Origin: Bacteroidota bacterium | GTDB taxonomy: Bacteria > Bacteroidota > Bacteroidia > Cytophagales > Cytophagaceae | DNA length: 64,000 bases | Direction: 5' to 3' | Assembly (NCBI GenBank): GCA_023428135.1 | Contig: JAEYZG010000048.1 | Location: 10,307 to 74,306, forward strand | Part shown: one piece after another, positions 54,849 to 63,969 of the stretch | Layout of the letters: the number at the start of each line of letters is the position of its first letter | How positions within the stretch are numbered: the first letter of the stretch is position 1 | Translations under genes and position numbers: made by a program | The notes under the pieces: model-generated | What the model was told of the DNA's origin: nothing | The model's input: the letters and a program-made list of their open reading frames with translations, nothing else | Database searches by the model: none

Positions 54849-56486
54849 GTGACTCAAAAAACAAATCCTAGAAAATACTACAAATTCCCAATTTTTCTGG
54901 CACTAGCTGTGATTTGCGGAATCTTCATCGGCGCTGTTATGAACAGTGACGGAAGTAAGAATAATATTACCCAGAGCTTTAAAAGGTATTATGAAATTCT
55001 AAATTATGTGGATAATGATTATGTTGATACTGTCAACATTGACGAGCTGGTAGATTTTTCCATTGTAAAAATGCTGGAAAAACTTGATCCCCACACTGCT
55101 TATATTCCCAAAAAAGACATTGATATTGCCAGATCTCAATTAGAAGGTGACTTCGAAGGAATTGGTATTGAATTTAATATTATTAAAGACACTATATATG
55201 TTGTTGCACCCATTAGTGGAGGTCCATCTGAGGCAGTTGGACTGATGGCTGGAGACAAAATAGTAAAGGTTGATGATAAATCAGTTGCCGGGGCTGGTAT
55301 CACCAATGGTGACGTATTCAGTAAACTAAGAGGACCAAAAGGGACTAAAGTAAAAGTCTCCATTATAAGAAAGAATGCTAAAAAACCTCTGGATTTTGTT
55401 ATCACACGTGATAAAATACCTACCTATTCTGTAGATGTATCTTATATGGTCGATCAGACAACCGGCTACATCAAAGTCAGTAGATTTTCTGCCAATACCT
55501 ATACAGAATTCAAACAAGCGCTCACTGGCCTAAAAGCCAAAGGTATGAAACAACTGATTATAGATCTGAAAGATAACCCTGGAGGTTACATGGATAGGGC
55601 TACAAGAATTGTTGATGAACTATTGGATGATAGAAAACTGATTGTTTATACTGATGGAAAAGATCCTCGTTATGACTCAAGGATCGAAGCTTACATGAAT
55701 GGTGATTTTGAAAAAGGTCCTGTTATTGTATTGATAAACGAAGGTAGTGCTTCCGCATCTGAAATCGTCTCGGGTGCTTTGCAGGACAATGACAGAGCTT
55801 TGATTGTAGGTAGAAGATCATTTGGAAAAGGTTTGGTTCAGATGCCGATCCCGCTTAGTGACGGATCTGAATTAAGACTGACAATATCCAGATATTATAC
55901 TCCAAGCGGCAGAAGTATTCAGAAGCCATATGATAAAAATAATTCTGATGACTACAGCTCTGATCTTCTGAAAAGATACCAGCATGGAGAGTTTTTCCAT
56001 GCAGATAGCATTAAGTTTAATGACTCTTTAAAATATAAAACAACGAAAGGTAGATTTGTATATGGAGGAGGAGGCATCATGCCTGACATCTTTGTCCCAA
56101 GAGATACCACCGCATTTACTACCTATCTTGTAGAACTCTTTAACAAGAATATTATCAGAGAATATACTCTTGATTATTTCTCAAATAACAAAGAGGAACT
56201 TCAGAAAATGACTTTTGAAGAGTTTAAAAAATCTTTCACAGTTACTGATAAAATGCTAAAAGAGGTTGTTGACCTGGCTACTAGATCAGGAGTGAAATAC
56301 AAAGAAAGCGACTTTAACAAATCTAAGAGTATGCTTCGTAATAATATCAAGGCATATATAGGAAGAGGCGTTTGGGGCAATAGCGGATTTTACCCAATCA
56401 TAAATGAAACTGATGAAATCTACCTCTCGGCATTGAAGCAGTGGGATAAGGCGAAAGAAATTGAATCCGGGAAGAAGAAGAAATAG
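54849..56486 (+). CDS. S41 family C-terminal processing protease (CtpA/Prc-like)
   Basis: A 545-residue periplasmic serine protease. There is an N-terminal membrane anchor or signal (about residues 13-32), an S41 N-domain, a PDZ domain (about 95-185, with GIGIEF and VAPISGGPSEAVGLMAGDKI), then the catalytic S41 domain with DLKDNPGGYMDRATRI, the nucleophile Ser of NEGSASASEIV (about 297-307) and the general-base Lys in GRRSFGKGLVQ (Lys327). The GTG start is the only one that keeps the anchor. C-terminal residues 440-545 are a Lys-rich extension. Monocistronic, with a terminator at 56521. Confidence 0.92.
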   Translation: MTQKTNPRKYYKFPIFLALAVICGIFIGAVMNSDGSKNNITQSFKRYYEILNYVDNDYVDTVNIDELVDFSIVKMLEKLDPHTAYIPKKDIDIARSQLEGDFEGIGIEFNIIKDTIYVVAPISGGPSEAVGLMAGDKIVKVDDKSVAGAGITNGDVFSKLRGPKGTKVKVSIIRKNAKKPLDFVITRDKIPTYSVDVSYMVDQTTGYIKVSRFSANTYTEFKQALTGLKAKGMKQLIIDLKDNPGGYMDRATRIVDELLDDRKLIVYTDGKDPRYDSRIEAYMNGDFEKGPVIVLINEGSASASEIVSGALQDNDRALIVGRRSFGKGLVQMPIPLSDGSELRLTISRYYTPSGRSIQKPYDKNNSDDYSSDLLKRYQHGEFFHADSIKFNDSLKYKTTKGRFVYGGGGIMPDIFVPRDTTAFTTYLVELFNKNIIREYTLDYFSNNKEELQKMTFEEFKKSFTVTDKMLKEVVDLATRSGVKYKESDFNKSKSMLRNNIKAYIGRGVWGNSGFYPIINETDEIYLSALKQWDKAKEIESGKKKK

Positions 56487-56520
56487 ATTTAAAGCTGAAA
56501 GCTGAAAGTAAAAAGTAGAG

Positions 56521-56544
56521 AGGGCCGGGAAATCGGCCCTTTTT
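56521..56544 (+). terminator. terminator of the ctpA-like gene
   Basis: AGGGCCG and CGGCCCT around GGAAAT, followed by TTTTT, 34 bases after the stop codon. Two copies of AAAGCTG lie just upstream (56491-56510 region). Confidence 0.85.
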
Positions 56545-56610
56545 GCTTTGGGATGGCCTAAGTTCTGGGATTAATCGCAAAACTGGAAAATCATATGTTT
56601 TTCAAGTCCG

Positions 56611-56643
56611 ATTGATGCCATCGCTTTAAGCGATGGCATCAAT
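56611..56643. repeat. 33-bp perfect palindrome
   Basis: Arms ATTGATGCCATCGCTT (56611-56626) and its exact complement (56628-56643) around one T. There is no T-run on either side, so it is a poor intrinsic terminator. It may be a REP/BIME-like dispersed repeat or a protein-binding operator. Confidence 0.6.
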
Positions 56644-56713
56644 ATAGAAAGAGATTGCCTATATTTTTAAAGCAACCTTTTTCTTTTAACCTTCAGATTA
56701 TCTTAATTATTAT

Positions 56714-57916
56714 TTAAAATTCCGGTTCAAATCCTCTGTCCTGATAAAGGATAGAAATGATCTGCTGAGCCAGGTATTTAACTCTTCGACTGCTGGTATT
56801 ATTTAGAATAATGATACAGTTATTGTCCTTTGTAAATCTGATAATACAGGTATTAGCTCCTCTCCAATGACCAAAATGATAGACAATATCCGGCTCATTT
56901 TTAACCTTTCTCCAACCAAAACCATAGTTAATCCGCTTACCATTTGTCAATACTGAATAATCAAATGCTTTTTTTAATGTAGAATCAGCAACCAGAATAT
57001 TCTTAGCCAAGGCACGATCCCATTTAAACAAATCAATTGTTGAGGAATAAATTCCTTTTTCCCCAACCATCCCATTCCGAAGATCATTCTCATCAGAACT
57101 GTGCCCTCCCCTGTAAGGACCATATATTCTAACTCTATTCCTTATTTTTCCTTCGTCATTAATATTATAAACGAAAGAGTTTCTCATTCCTAAAGTTTTA
57201 AAAATCCTGTTTTCTATAAATGATTCATACGATTCCTTTGATACTCTTTCTATTATTTCTGCGAGAAGAACATAGTTACTGTTGTTATAAGAGAATCTAC
57301 TTCCAGGTTTAAATTGCGCAGGTGGATGAAAATTTTTATAGATATATACCAAATCTTTGTTTTTGGCTATCTCACAGCTGTCCCAATAACAGAAAAAATT
57401 AGGCAGATAATTGAGAATATTGGGGATTCCTGAACTATGATTTAACAGATTTCTGATTTTAATATCCTTATATGGAATTTCAGGCAGGTATTTTTGAATA
57501 TCATCATCAAAAGAAATTTTCTTTTCTTCGCTCAACATCATTATTCCCATAGCTGTGAATTGTTTCGATACAGATGCGAGGTGAAATGAAGCACTATCTG
57601 AAAGAGGTGTTTTTTTCCTCCAATCAGAAAATCCATAAGAATTCTCATAGATGATTTTTCCGTCTTCAGAAACCAGGACACATCCATTAAACTGTTTGGA
57701 ACGTCCAAGCTTTTGAACAAGGTCTCCTATTTTCGCTGATTTAGTTTTTTGAGAATGCGAGAGGTTTCCTTTAAGAGTATAATAATTCTCAACCAACTTT
57801 ACATTATTAGAAATATCACTTTTTTTATTTAAAAAGGACAATTCTCCTTCCGATCCCCGAGAATCACACCCCCCAAAAAATAATATAACTAACAGTAAAT
57901 AAAGTAGTTTTATCAT
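56714..57916 (-). CDS. serine hydrolase lipoprotein, beta-lactamase class C fold
   Basis: A 400-residue protein with a lipobox (MIKLLYLLLVILFFGGCDSR). The fold is that of class C beta-lactamases, DD-peptidases and related esterases: SVSK (in HLASVSKQFTAMG), the Tyr motif as YNN in RFSYNNSNYVLLAEIIE, and an HxG near the end in VYHFGHWRGANT. Lipidation places it in the outer or inner membrane facing the periplasm. Most relatives of this length are esterases or peptidases rather than true beta-lactamases, so drug resistance should not be assumed. Confidence 0.85.
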   Translation of the reverse strand: MIKLLYLLLVILFFGGCDSRGSEGELSFLNKKSDISNNVKLVENYYTLKGNLSHSQKTKSAKIGDLVQKLGRSKQFNGCVLVSEDGKIIYENSYGFSDWRKKTPLSDSASFHLASVSKQFTAMGIMMLSEEKKISFDDDIQKYLPEIPYKDIKIRNLLNHSSGIPNILNYLPNFFCYWDSCEIAKNKDLVYIYKNFHPPAQFKPGSRFSYNNSNYVLLAEIIERVSKESYESFIENRIFKTLGMRNSFVYNINDEGKIRNRVRIYGPYRGGHSSDENDLRNGMVGEKGIYSSTIDLFKWDRALAKNILVADSTLKKAFDYSVLTNGKRINYGFGWRKVKNEPDIVYHFGHWRGANTCIIRFTKDNNCIIILNNTSSRRVKYLAQQIISILYQDRGFEPEF

Positions 57917-58108
57917 AAATATTTTAAACCATTAACAAAACGCGTAAAAATCCGTATATGATTTTGCTTTTATTGGTTCTATTTTAAGAAATATTTAACC
58001 AAAACGGTTTAATTTGGTTTTTAATTCAAATTACGTTATTAAAAATTGATTATTATTACTAATTTTAAACTGGAAAAGAATTTTCAGTTTTTTGATCTTT
58101 AAGACAAA

Positions 58109-58954
58109 ATGAAATCAAGGAAAAAACTTTACATTTTTACAATATTTTGTTTATTGTTATCCCATGTGGGTTTCTCTCAAGCAAAGCGTAATAAACTGTC
58201 AAGAAAATCATATCTGATGGAAGAGAAACTCAGCCTTACGGCCCAGTTGGGACTTTCATCTTACTATGGAGATTTGTGTGATAAATTTGACTGCATGCAA
58301 TTCCGTCCAAACTTCGGAATTGGTATGGCATACAGATTTACTCCAAACATTTATGGAAGAGCGGAAATAAATTATGTAAGGCTGGCATCCAAAGATGTAC
58401 ACGAAAACAGGAATCTGGATTTCAGATCCGGAAACCTGGAAGCATATGTAGCGGGTGTATATGATTACTCCCCATATACCAAACATTTCAGACGTAGAAA
58501 ACTTATAAATCCTTATGTCTTCGCAGGATTTGGGGTTACATATTTCAATCCTTATGGATCTCTGAACGGACAATGGTATAAACTCAGACCACTTCATACA
58601 GAAGGGAAATCTTACAGCCCGGTGACTGCAATCATTCCTGTAGGCATTGGATTTAGAATTAAATACACGAGACAACTAGAGTTTATGGTTGAGGGCGGTT
58701 ACAGATTTACTTTTACGGATTATCTGGATGATGTAAGTTCTTATAAATTCCTAGATGAAAGTCAGTTTTCAGATCCTGTAGCAAGAGATATCTCTAATAA
58801 AGTTAAAACCGGTAATACTGAAAATTTCCAGCGAGGCAATCCTAAAAGAAATGATGGATACTTTGTATTTCAGGTAAAAGCCAGATACACCTTTGTTTCC
58901 AATATCAATAACTTCAGAGGCAGAAGCCCAAGATTCTTGAGAAAGACATACTAG
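58109..58954 (+). CDS. DUF6089/PorG-like outer-membrane beta-barrel
   Basis: A 281-residue outer-membrane protein with a signal peptide (KLYIFTIFCLLLSHVGFS). It matches the DUF6089 pattern: SSYYGDL near the start, a NLDFRSGNLEAYVAGVYDYS strand pair, PYVFAGFGVTYFNPYGSLNG and GQWYKLRPLHTEG, and GGYRFTFTDYLDDVSSYKF. Porphyromonas gingivalis PorG, a type 9 secretion component, belongs to this family, but many Bacteroidota carry several paralogs and not all act in secretion. No other por/gld gene is in the window. A terminator follows at 58984. Confidence 0.8.
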   Translation: MKSRKKLYIFTIFCLLLSHVGFSQAKRNKLSRKSYLMEEKLSLTAQLGLSSYYGDLCDKFDCMQFRPNFGIGMAYRFTPNIYGRAEINYVRLASKDVHENRNLDFRSGNLEAYVAGVYDYSPYTKHFRRRKLINPYVFAGFGVTYFNPYGSLNGQWYKLRPLHTEGKSYSPVTAIIPVGIGFRIKYTRQLEFMVEGGYRFTFTDYLDDVSSYKFLDESQFSDPVARDISNKVKTGNTENFQRGNPKRNDGYFVFQVKARYTFVSNINNFRGRSPRFLRKTY

Positions 58955-58983
58955 TTGATTGATTATTCCAATTTTAATAAATC

Positions 58984-59018
58984 AAAAAAAGCCCCGAATA
59001 ATTTTCGGGGCTTTTTTT
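58984..59018. terminator. strong bidirectional-type terminator
   Basis: AAAAAAAGCCCCGAA and TTCGGGGCTTTTTTT with a five-base loop: long GC-centred stem with A and T runs, 29 bases after the barrel gene. Confidence 0.92.
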
Positions 59019-59317
59019 ATGATTTATACTTTTATAGCTTTTTATTTTATAATTATCAATTTTTTATAACTTTTTTTTAAACAATATTTTCATTTGAGAG
59101 TTATGTACTTCTCTTTGTAACAGAAGTAAGTTAACCTAATCAGTTTTTCTCAAAATACTTATTAAAAAATATAGAATTTTTAACTGGGGGCGGCTATAAA
59201 CTTCCACAAACAAATTATTAGTTATTTAAAAGGCACTTAAAAACCTGTATGCCAAAAGCAAAATATAAAAAGTACGCCTTTTAAAACCGAGAAATTATCT
59301 CTTAAAAATCATAACAT
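59019..59317. other. AT-rich intergenic stretch upstream of the FkbM gene
   Basis: About 300 bases without a credible frame. I see no full TTTG/TAnnTTTG pair. A short inverted repeat GAGA-AATTA-TCTC lies at about 59289-59301, just before the FkbM start. It marks the left boundary of the accessory surface-sugar genes. Confidence 0.35.
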
Positions 59318-60043
59318 ATGTATAGTAAACTCAAAAATACCTTTGGTTGGTTTGGGGCAGCAAAAGTTCTCTTAGCTCATGCGTTAAAGCTTAAAACAAT
59401 TTCTGTAGGGTTAAAAGGCTTCAAGACGACTATTAAGTTCCGTCCATATACAGGCGATTTTGCCACAATAAGGCAAGTGATTTGGTCAGAGGAATATAAT
59501 TTAGATCTTCCAAATGATCCAGAGTATATTATTGATCTTGGGGCGAACATTGGCATTTCTTCCTTAGCTCTCTCTCATCGATTTTCGAAAGCCACAATCA
59601 TTGCAATTGAACCTGATATTAAAAACTTTAAACTTTTAAGTTATAATACCAGGCAATTCAAAGATATCATAAAACTTAATAATGCGATTTGGATTAAAAA
59701 TGAACTTGTTTCTCTAGAAAATCCAACAGAGCAAACGAACTCTTTAATTTTTAAAAAGTCAGATAAAACAAGTGAAACAAACACTGTTCAGGCCATCACA
59801 ATTAATTCTTTAATGGAGAAATTTAACATTGAAAAAATCAATCTTTTAAAAGTTGACATTGAAGGCGTTGAGAAAGAATTATTTTTACAGGGGGATAATC
59901 AATGGCTTCAAAAAGTTGATTTTATCTCAATTGAGTTTCACGATCCAAAGGTGGAGAAAGCTATAAGTGAATTGTTAAAGTCGATAAATTTCATAGAAAG
60001 TCAAAAAGGAGAAAAGAAATTATTCAGAAACGCCCTAATCTGA
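59318..60043 (+). CDS. FkbM family methyltransferase
   Basis: A 241-residue SAM-dependent O-methyltransferase of the type that decorates surface glycans and glycolipids. Motifs are YIIDLGANIGISSLALSHRF (SAM loop), ATIIAIEPDIKNFKLL (the acidic residue after the second strand) and LLKVDIEGVEKELFLQG, the FkbM D-x-E-G signature. An N-terminal segment of about 45 residues is basic. Next to it are acyltransferase genes, suggesting a role in modifying an exported polysaccharide. Substrate unknown. Confidence 0.85.
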   Translation: MYSKLKNTFGWFGAAKVLLAHALKLKTISVGLKGFKTTIKFRPYTGDFATIRQVIWSEEYNLDLPNDPEYIIDLGANIGISSLALSHRFSKATIIAIEPDIKNFKLLSYNTRQFKDIIKLNNAIWIKNELVSLENPTEQTNSLIFKKSDKTSETNTVQAITINSLMEKFNIEKINLLKVDIEGVEKELFLQGDNQWLQKVDFISIEFHDPKVEKAISELLKSINFIESQKGEKKLFRNALI

Positions 60044-60192
60044 ACTAATAGATCCAATCGGATATAATCAGCGGCCAGAAAACTTGTTTCATTGAATACA
60101 TATACTTTCATTCTTTAACTTAATTGTTTCACAGTCAGATATTCTAATCAACGTTTTAAATAATTAGGGAAAAATTAAAATATGCCCTTTAC

Positions 60193-61182
60193 ATGGAAAG
60201 AATAAAAGGATTAGATACGTTCAGATTCATTTGTGCGTTTATCGTAGTTCTGGGACACTTAAGAGCTCCCGAACTAACAGGCTTTTATGGAGTTAAATAT
60301 GTTCAAGGTGTTTTGAACAACTCATTTGTAGGAATTGCCGGTGTAATGATATTTTTTATCATATCTGGGTTTTGTATTCATTATCCTTATTCTAGCGGAA
60401 GGTCTTTAAATATTCAAACGTTTTACAAACAAAGGATCTTAAGAATTGGGATTCCTGCAATTATCGCAGTAGCTCTTTATTGGCTGCTTTTTAATGTTTT
60501 GTTAGGTGTTGTCTGGAGTTTGATATGTGAAGTTATATATTATCTCTTATATCCTATAATATTAAATATTCAAAGTAGAATTAGCTTAAATAAGATTCTT
60601 GTAATAGCCTTTTTTTTTAGCATTGTAATTTCCGGCTTTACTGATTACTACTCAACAGAATATAATGGAAATTTTCATAGAAATGGGTTCTTAATAACAT
60701 GGATAATCGGGTTACCTGTGTGGTTATTAGGAGTGAAAGCGGCCAATGATATTTCTTACATAAAAAAAAGCAATCCCTCAAAATGGAAAATTTATAGCCT
60801 GAGAATCTTTGTCTGGGGGGCAGCATTAATTTGTTCTGTTGGCAGATTTCATTTAATTATTCCATATGCATATTCCCTATTACTCTTTTCTTTTTTAGGG
60901 TATTACTGGGTTCGAAATGAAATAGCTTTTTTTAAAGATAAAGAAGAGAATAAGTTTTTAGAATTAGGCGGACAAATTAGTTACTCTATATATTTAGTTC
61001 ACATGGCTATCCCTTTTTTATGGAAGATGTACTTTTTTGATTTCAATACTGCTACAAATTGGTTTGTTTTTACATTTACAGTTCTCTGTTGTCTTTTAGC
61101 ATCTGCAGGATACTATTATATAATAGAAAGGCCTTCCCATAAATTTGCAAAGAATTTTAAGTTTAAACTTGCTCAAAATTAA
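60193..61182 (+). CDS. acyltransferase 3 (OafA/YrhL-like), shortened
   Basis: A 329-residue polytopic membrane O-acyltransferase, with RLDTFR-like RIKGLDTFRFICAFIVVLGH at the N-terminus (the catalytic His is the one in VVLGH) and ISGFCIHYPY. It also has VVWSLICEVIYYLLYP and, near the C-terminus, GGQISYSIYLVHM. It would add acetyl or another acyl group to a surface sugar. It is about 40 residues shorter than usual: between the third helix (IPAIIAVALYWLLF) and WSLICE there is only a short link, so an internal deletion or a divergent subfamily is possible. The minus-strand acyltransferase remnant is next door, 9 bases away. Confidence 0.85.
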   Translation: MERIKGLDTFRFICAFIVVLGHLRAPELTGFYGVKYVQGVLNNSFVGIAGVMIFFIISGFCIHYPYSSGRSLNIQTFYKQRILRIGIPAIIAVALYWLLFNVLLGVVWSLICEVIYYLLYPIILNIQSRISLNKILVIAFFFSIVISGFTDYYSTEYNGNFHRNGFLITWIIGLPVWLLGVKAANDISYIKKSNPSKWKIYSLRIFVWGAALICSVGRFHLIIPYAYSLLLFSFLGYYWVRNEIAFFKDKEENKFLELGGQISYSIYLVHMAIPFLWKMYFFDFNTATNWFVFTFTVLCCLLASAGYYYIIERPSHKFAKNFKFKLAQN

Positions 61183-61191
61183 CTTTGAGAG

Positions 61192-61473
61192 TTAATTATA
61201 TTGTTCTTCAGAAATAGTATAGCCTTTCTTTTGTTGCGTCAAGCTTTTACCAAACCGGATACATGGTATTTCGATAAAATAATAAGATAGTGCTGCTGCG
61301 CAAATTAATATAGCAGCTATAGATAGTATGGAAGATTGTGCAATGCTGGGGGTATTGTAAAAATTGGAGTCGCCAGTAAAAAGCTGTTGCCATAAATAAA
61401 TGCTATAGGAACACTTACCTAGCCATTGAATTGCTTTCCATCTTAGTGAGTATACCGGTCTATAGTGTACCAC
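61192..61473 (-). pseudogene. C-terminal remnant of an acyltransferase 3 gene cut by IS21
   Basis: The last 85 or so residues of an OafA-type acyltransferase, with LRWKAIQWLGKCSYSIYLWQ, a hydrophobic helix (about 45-68) and the ALSYYFIEIPCIRFGKSL end. The N-terminal two thirds, including the catalytic His, are missing. The first codons (GTG at 61473, then VHYRP) come from the left end of the IS element, so the real gene is broken between about 61450 and 61465. The rest should lie to the right of the element, outside the window. It is unlikely to be functional. Confidence 0.85.
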
Positions 61474-61619
61474 CGATTCCGGAGTAAAGTGTACCAGTTG
61501 TTCCGGAGTAAAGTGTACCAGTTTTCAATGAGTAAAAACGGATAATCCGAGATGAAAATTTACATTTCTGGAGGCTGACATTCCGGCAGAAAGTGTACCA
61601 TTTTTTAATTGGCAGGTAA
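61465..61619 (+). repeat. left multiple terminal repeats of the IS21 element
   Basis: GTGTACCA occurs at 61465, 61489, 61513 and 61593. The first three are spaced 24 bases apart, and the 20-mer TTCCGGAGTAAAGTGTACCA is exact at 61477 and 61501, with a close copy at 61581. The segment 61590-61619 pairs with the right end: AAGTGTACCA then a T-run then GGCAGGTAA. Such repeats are the IstA binding sites of IS21 elements. Confidence 0.82.
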
Positions 61620-61656
61620 GATTTAAAATCGGCATGTTAAAAGATTCTCTTCTATC

Positions 61657-63207
61657 ATGGCCAATAAATCGATACCTATGCACAAAATACGCGACATCAT
61701 TAAACTTTCAGCCGATGGCTGTAGTCTCAGAAAAATCTCCCTTATAACTGGTATTCACCGGAAAGTTGTAACCTCCTATCTAAATAATCTCCAGAGCAGC
61801 TCTATATCTGCTTTACAGGCACTTGAGCTGGCTGACAATGAATTTGCTGAAATCTTTAAAAAAGATACTGAAAACACTCCTTTAAATCAGAAACAGCGCT
61901 GGTTGAATGAATTCCTTGAATATGCGCAGACTGAAATTAAACGAAAACATGTTACAAGACAGCTTCTATATGAGGAGTATACTCAGAAGTATAATAATGA
62001 CTTCTACAGCTACTCACAGTTTTGCGAATATCTGAGTAAAAGGCTCCGTAATAGCGAAAAATCATTATTTCAGACATTCAATCCCGGAGAAATTATGATA
62101 GCTGACTTTGCCGGAGAACTTCTTTCATATATTGACAAAGAAACAGGAGAAGAAATTTCATGTCAGGTGCTTATAGTTACTTTGGGGTATAGTGGCTATA
62201 CCTACGTAAAAGCCCTGCCTGCGCAGACTCAGGAATGCTTCATTGATGGTCTTGGCGATGCTCTTTCCTATTTTGGTGGCTGCCCTACAGTCGTCCGTTT
62301 TGACAATCTCAAAGCAGGAGTAATAAAATCAGACCGTTATGAACCTACTTTTAATGCACTTCTGGAGATGTTCTGCATACATAACTCAATTGTTGCTGAT
62401 GCTACCCGAGTACGCAAACCAAAAGACAAAGCACAGGTTGAAAGCCATGTAAATTTAATATACCAGAGAATTTATGCACCTCTTCGTAATGAATCCATTT
62501 ACAGTATAAATGAACTCAACTCTGCTATTGAAAAACATCTTCAGATCCACAACCGCAAGGCTTATCGTGGCACCAGCAACAGCAGATACGATTTTTATCA
62601 GGAGGAGAAAAATCTTCTCTCTCCGCTGCCCTTAAACCGGTTCACAAAGAAATATGTAAAAAAAGCCACTGTCCAGAAAAACTACCACATATGGCTTGGC
62701 CAAGACGAGCATTACTATAGCCTGCCATACATCTATACAGGAAAAGAAGTTACAGTCGTGTATGACAATGAAATAGTAGAGATATTTTGTGATAATCAAA
62801 GGATAGCTATTCACAACCGCATGTGCAGGACAGGCAGGTATTCTACCATCAAAGCCCATATGCCTCCTGAACATATTGCAGTAAAAAACGGAACAGATCC
62901 ACAGTGGTTAAAAAAACAGGCTGAAAGTATCGGCCCTCATGTGCTTGAATTTACAAAAGTACTTCTTAATAAAGGACTATTAACTCCACAGCATTTTAAA
63001 AGCTGTCAGGGCGTAATCAGCCTGGCACGAAAATATCCTCCTGAAAGAGTAAATATGGCCTGTAAAAGGGCTTTAGACTACAAAAATATAACCTATAAAT
63101 CCGTGCAGTCCATACTGGAAAAAAATCTTGATTCATCATTACACGAAGATGGTCAGTTTACTTTACCCTTTAATCATACTGCAAGAGGATCTCAAAGCTA
63201 TAAATAA
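61657..63207 (+). CDS. istA: IS21 family transposase IstA
   Basis: A 516-residue DDE transposase. The N-terminal helix-turn-helix (about residues 8-44: MHKIRDIIKLSADGCSLRKI, TGIHRKVVTSYL) binds the terminal repeats. The catalytic core has Asp150 (IMIADFAGE), Asp216 (VVRFDNLKAG) and Glu262 (KDKAQVESHVN). The C-terminal domain has VEVYYDN-like EVTVVYDNEIVEIFCDNQRI. It is complete and precedes istB by 11 bases. Confidence 0.95.
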   Translation: MANKSIPMHKIRDIIKLSADGCSLRKISLITGIHRKVVTSYLNNLQSSSISALQALELADNEFAEIFKKDTENTPLNQKQRWLNEFLEYAQTEIKRKHVTRQLLYEEYTQKYNNDFYSYSQFCEYLSKRLRNSEKSLFQTFNPGEIMIADFAGELLSYIDKETGEEISCQVLIVTLGYSGYTYVKALPAQTQECFIDGLGDALSYFGGCPTVVRFDNLKAGVIKSDRYEPTFNALLEMFCIHNSIVADATRVRKPKDKAQVESHVNLIYQRIYAPLRNESIYSINELNSAIEKHLQIHNRKAYRGTSNSRYDFYQEEKNLLSPLPLNRFTKKYVKKATVQKNYHIWLGQDEHYYSLPYIYTGKEVTVVYDNEIVEIFCDNQRIAIHNRMCRTGRYSTIKAHMPPEHIAVKNGTDPQWLKKQAESIGPHVLEFTKVLLNKGLLTPQHFKSCQGVISLARKYPPERVNMACKRALDYKNITYKSVQSILEKNLDSSLHEDGQFTLPFNHTARGSQSYK

Positions 63208-63218
63208 ACAAAACACAT

Positions 63219-63953
63219 ATGAATACATCACAGACACTTGATCAACTCAAAGAGTTAAAATTAAACGGCATGCATGAACATTATCAGGAAGTACTCCGGA
63301 TGCCTTCACATGACCAACCCGACAGCCACGAGCTTATTGCCATGCTGACGCAATCAGAACTGTTATACAAAACAAGCAGAAAAACTCAAAAATATGTTAA
63401 GGATGCCAGGTTCCGGTATCAGGCTACTCTGGAGGGGGTAGATTACCACTCAGAAAGAAATCTCAATAAAAATCAGCTTCTTACCCTTGCCTCCTGCAGC
63501 TTTATAGAAAGAGGAGAAAACGTTATAATCACAGGAGCGACAGGATGCGGTAAAAGCTACATTGCTACCGCTTTAGGCTATAGAGCATGCAGCCTTGGAT
63601 ACAAAACTATCTATCTGAACATGTCCAGACTAGACGAACAACTACTCATGTGTGAAGCAGATGCAACCAGGTCCAAGTTCCTGAGCAGGCTCAGCAGAGC
63701 CGAATTGCTGATAATGGATGATTTTGGTCTGAGTCCGATGACTCAAAGGCTTCGAATGGCACTCCTGCAGATTATGGAAGATAGATATGATAGGAAGGCA
63801 GTTATAATTACATCTCAATTACCATTTACAACGTGGTATGATTACCTAAATGAGCCAACACTGGCTGATGCGATCATGGACAGATTGTCAGTAACTGCAA
63901 ATCGACTGGATCTTGAAGGAGAATCTTTAAGAAAGAAATTTAACAAAAAATAA
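63219..63953 (+). CDS. istB: IS21 transposition helper ATPase IstB
   Basis: A 244-residue AAA+ ATPase that recruits IstA to the target. It has the typical N-terminal LDQLKELKLNGMHEHYQEVL, Walker A GATGCGKS (106-113), Walker B LLIMDDFG (163-170) and the IITSQLPFTTWYDYL sensor region, followed by DAIMDRLSVTANRLDLEGES. It is intact and probably expressed from the same transcript as istA. Confidence 0.95.
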   Translation: MNTSQTLDQLKELKLNGMHEHYQEVLRMPSHDQPDSHELIAMLTQSELLYKTSRKTQKYVKDARFRYQATLEGVDYHSERNLNKNQLLTLASCSFIERGENVIITGATGCGKSYIATALGYRACSLGYKTIYLNMSRLDEQLLMCEADATRSKFLSRLSRAELLIMDDFGLSPMTQRLRMALLQIMEDRYDRKAVIITSQLPFTTWYDYLNEPTLADAIMDRLSVTANRLDLEGESLRKKFNKK

Positions 63954-63969
63954 TATATTTGTTTTAACA

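Noticed and set aside
56714..57916. Antibiotic-resistance beta-lactamase
   Set aside because: The SxxK/YNN/HxG fold is shared by many peptidases and esterases; a lipoprotein of this type without close resistance homology should not be called a resistance gene.
61474..61656. CRISPR-like spacing of GTGTACCA repeats
   Set aside because: Repeats are short, few and next to istA; they are IS21 terminal repeats, and no cas gene is present.
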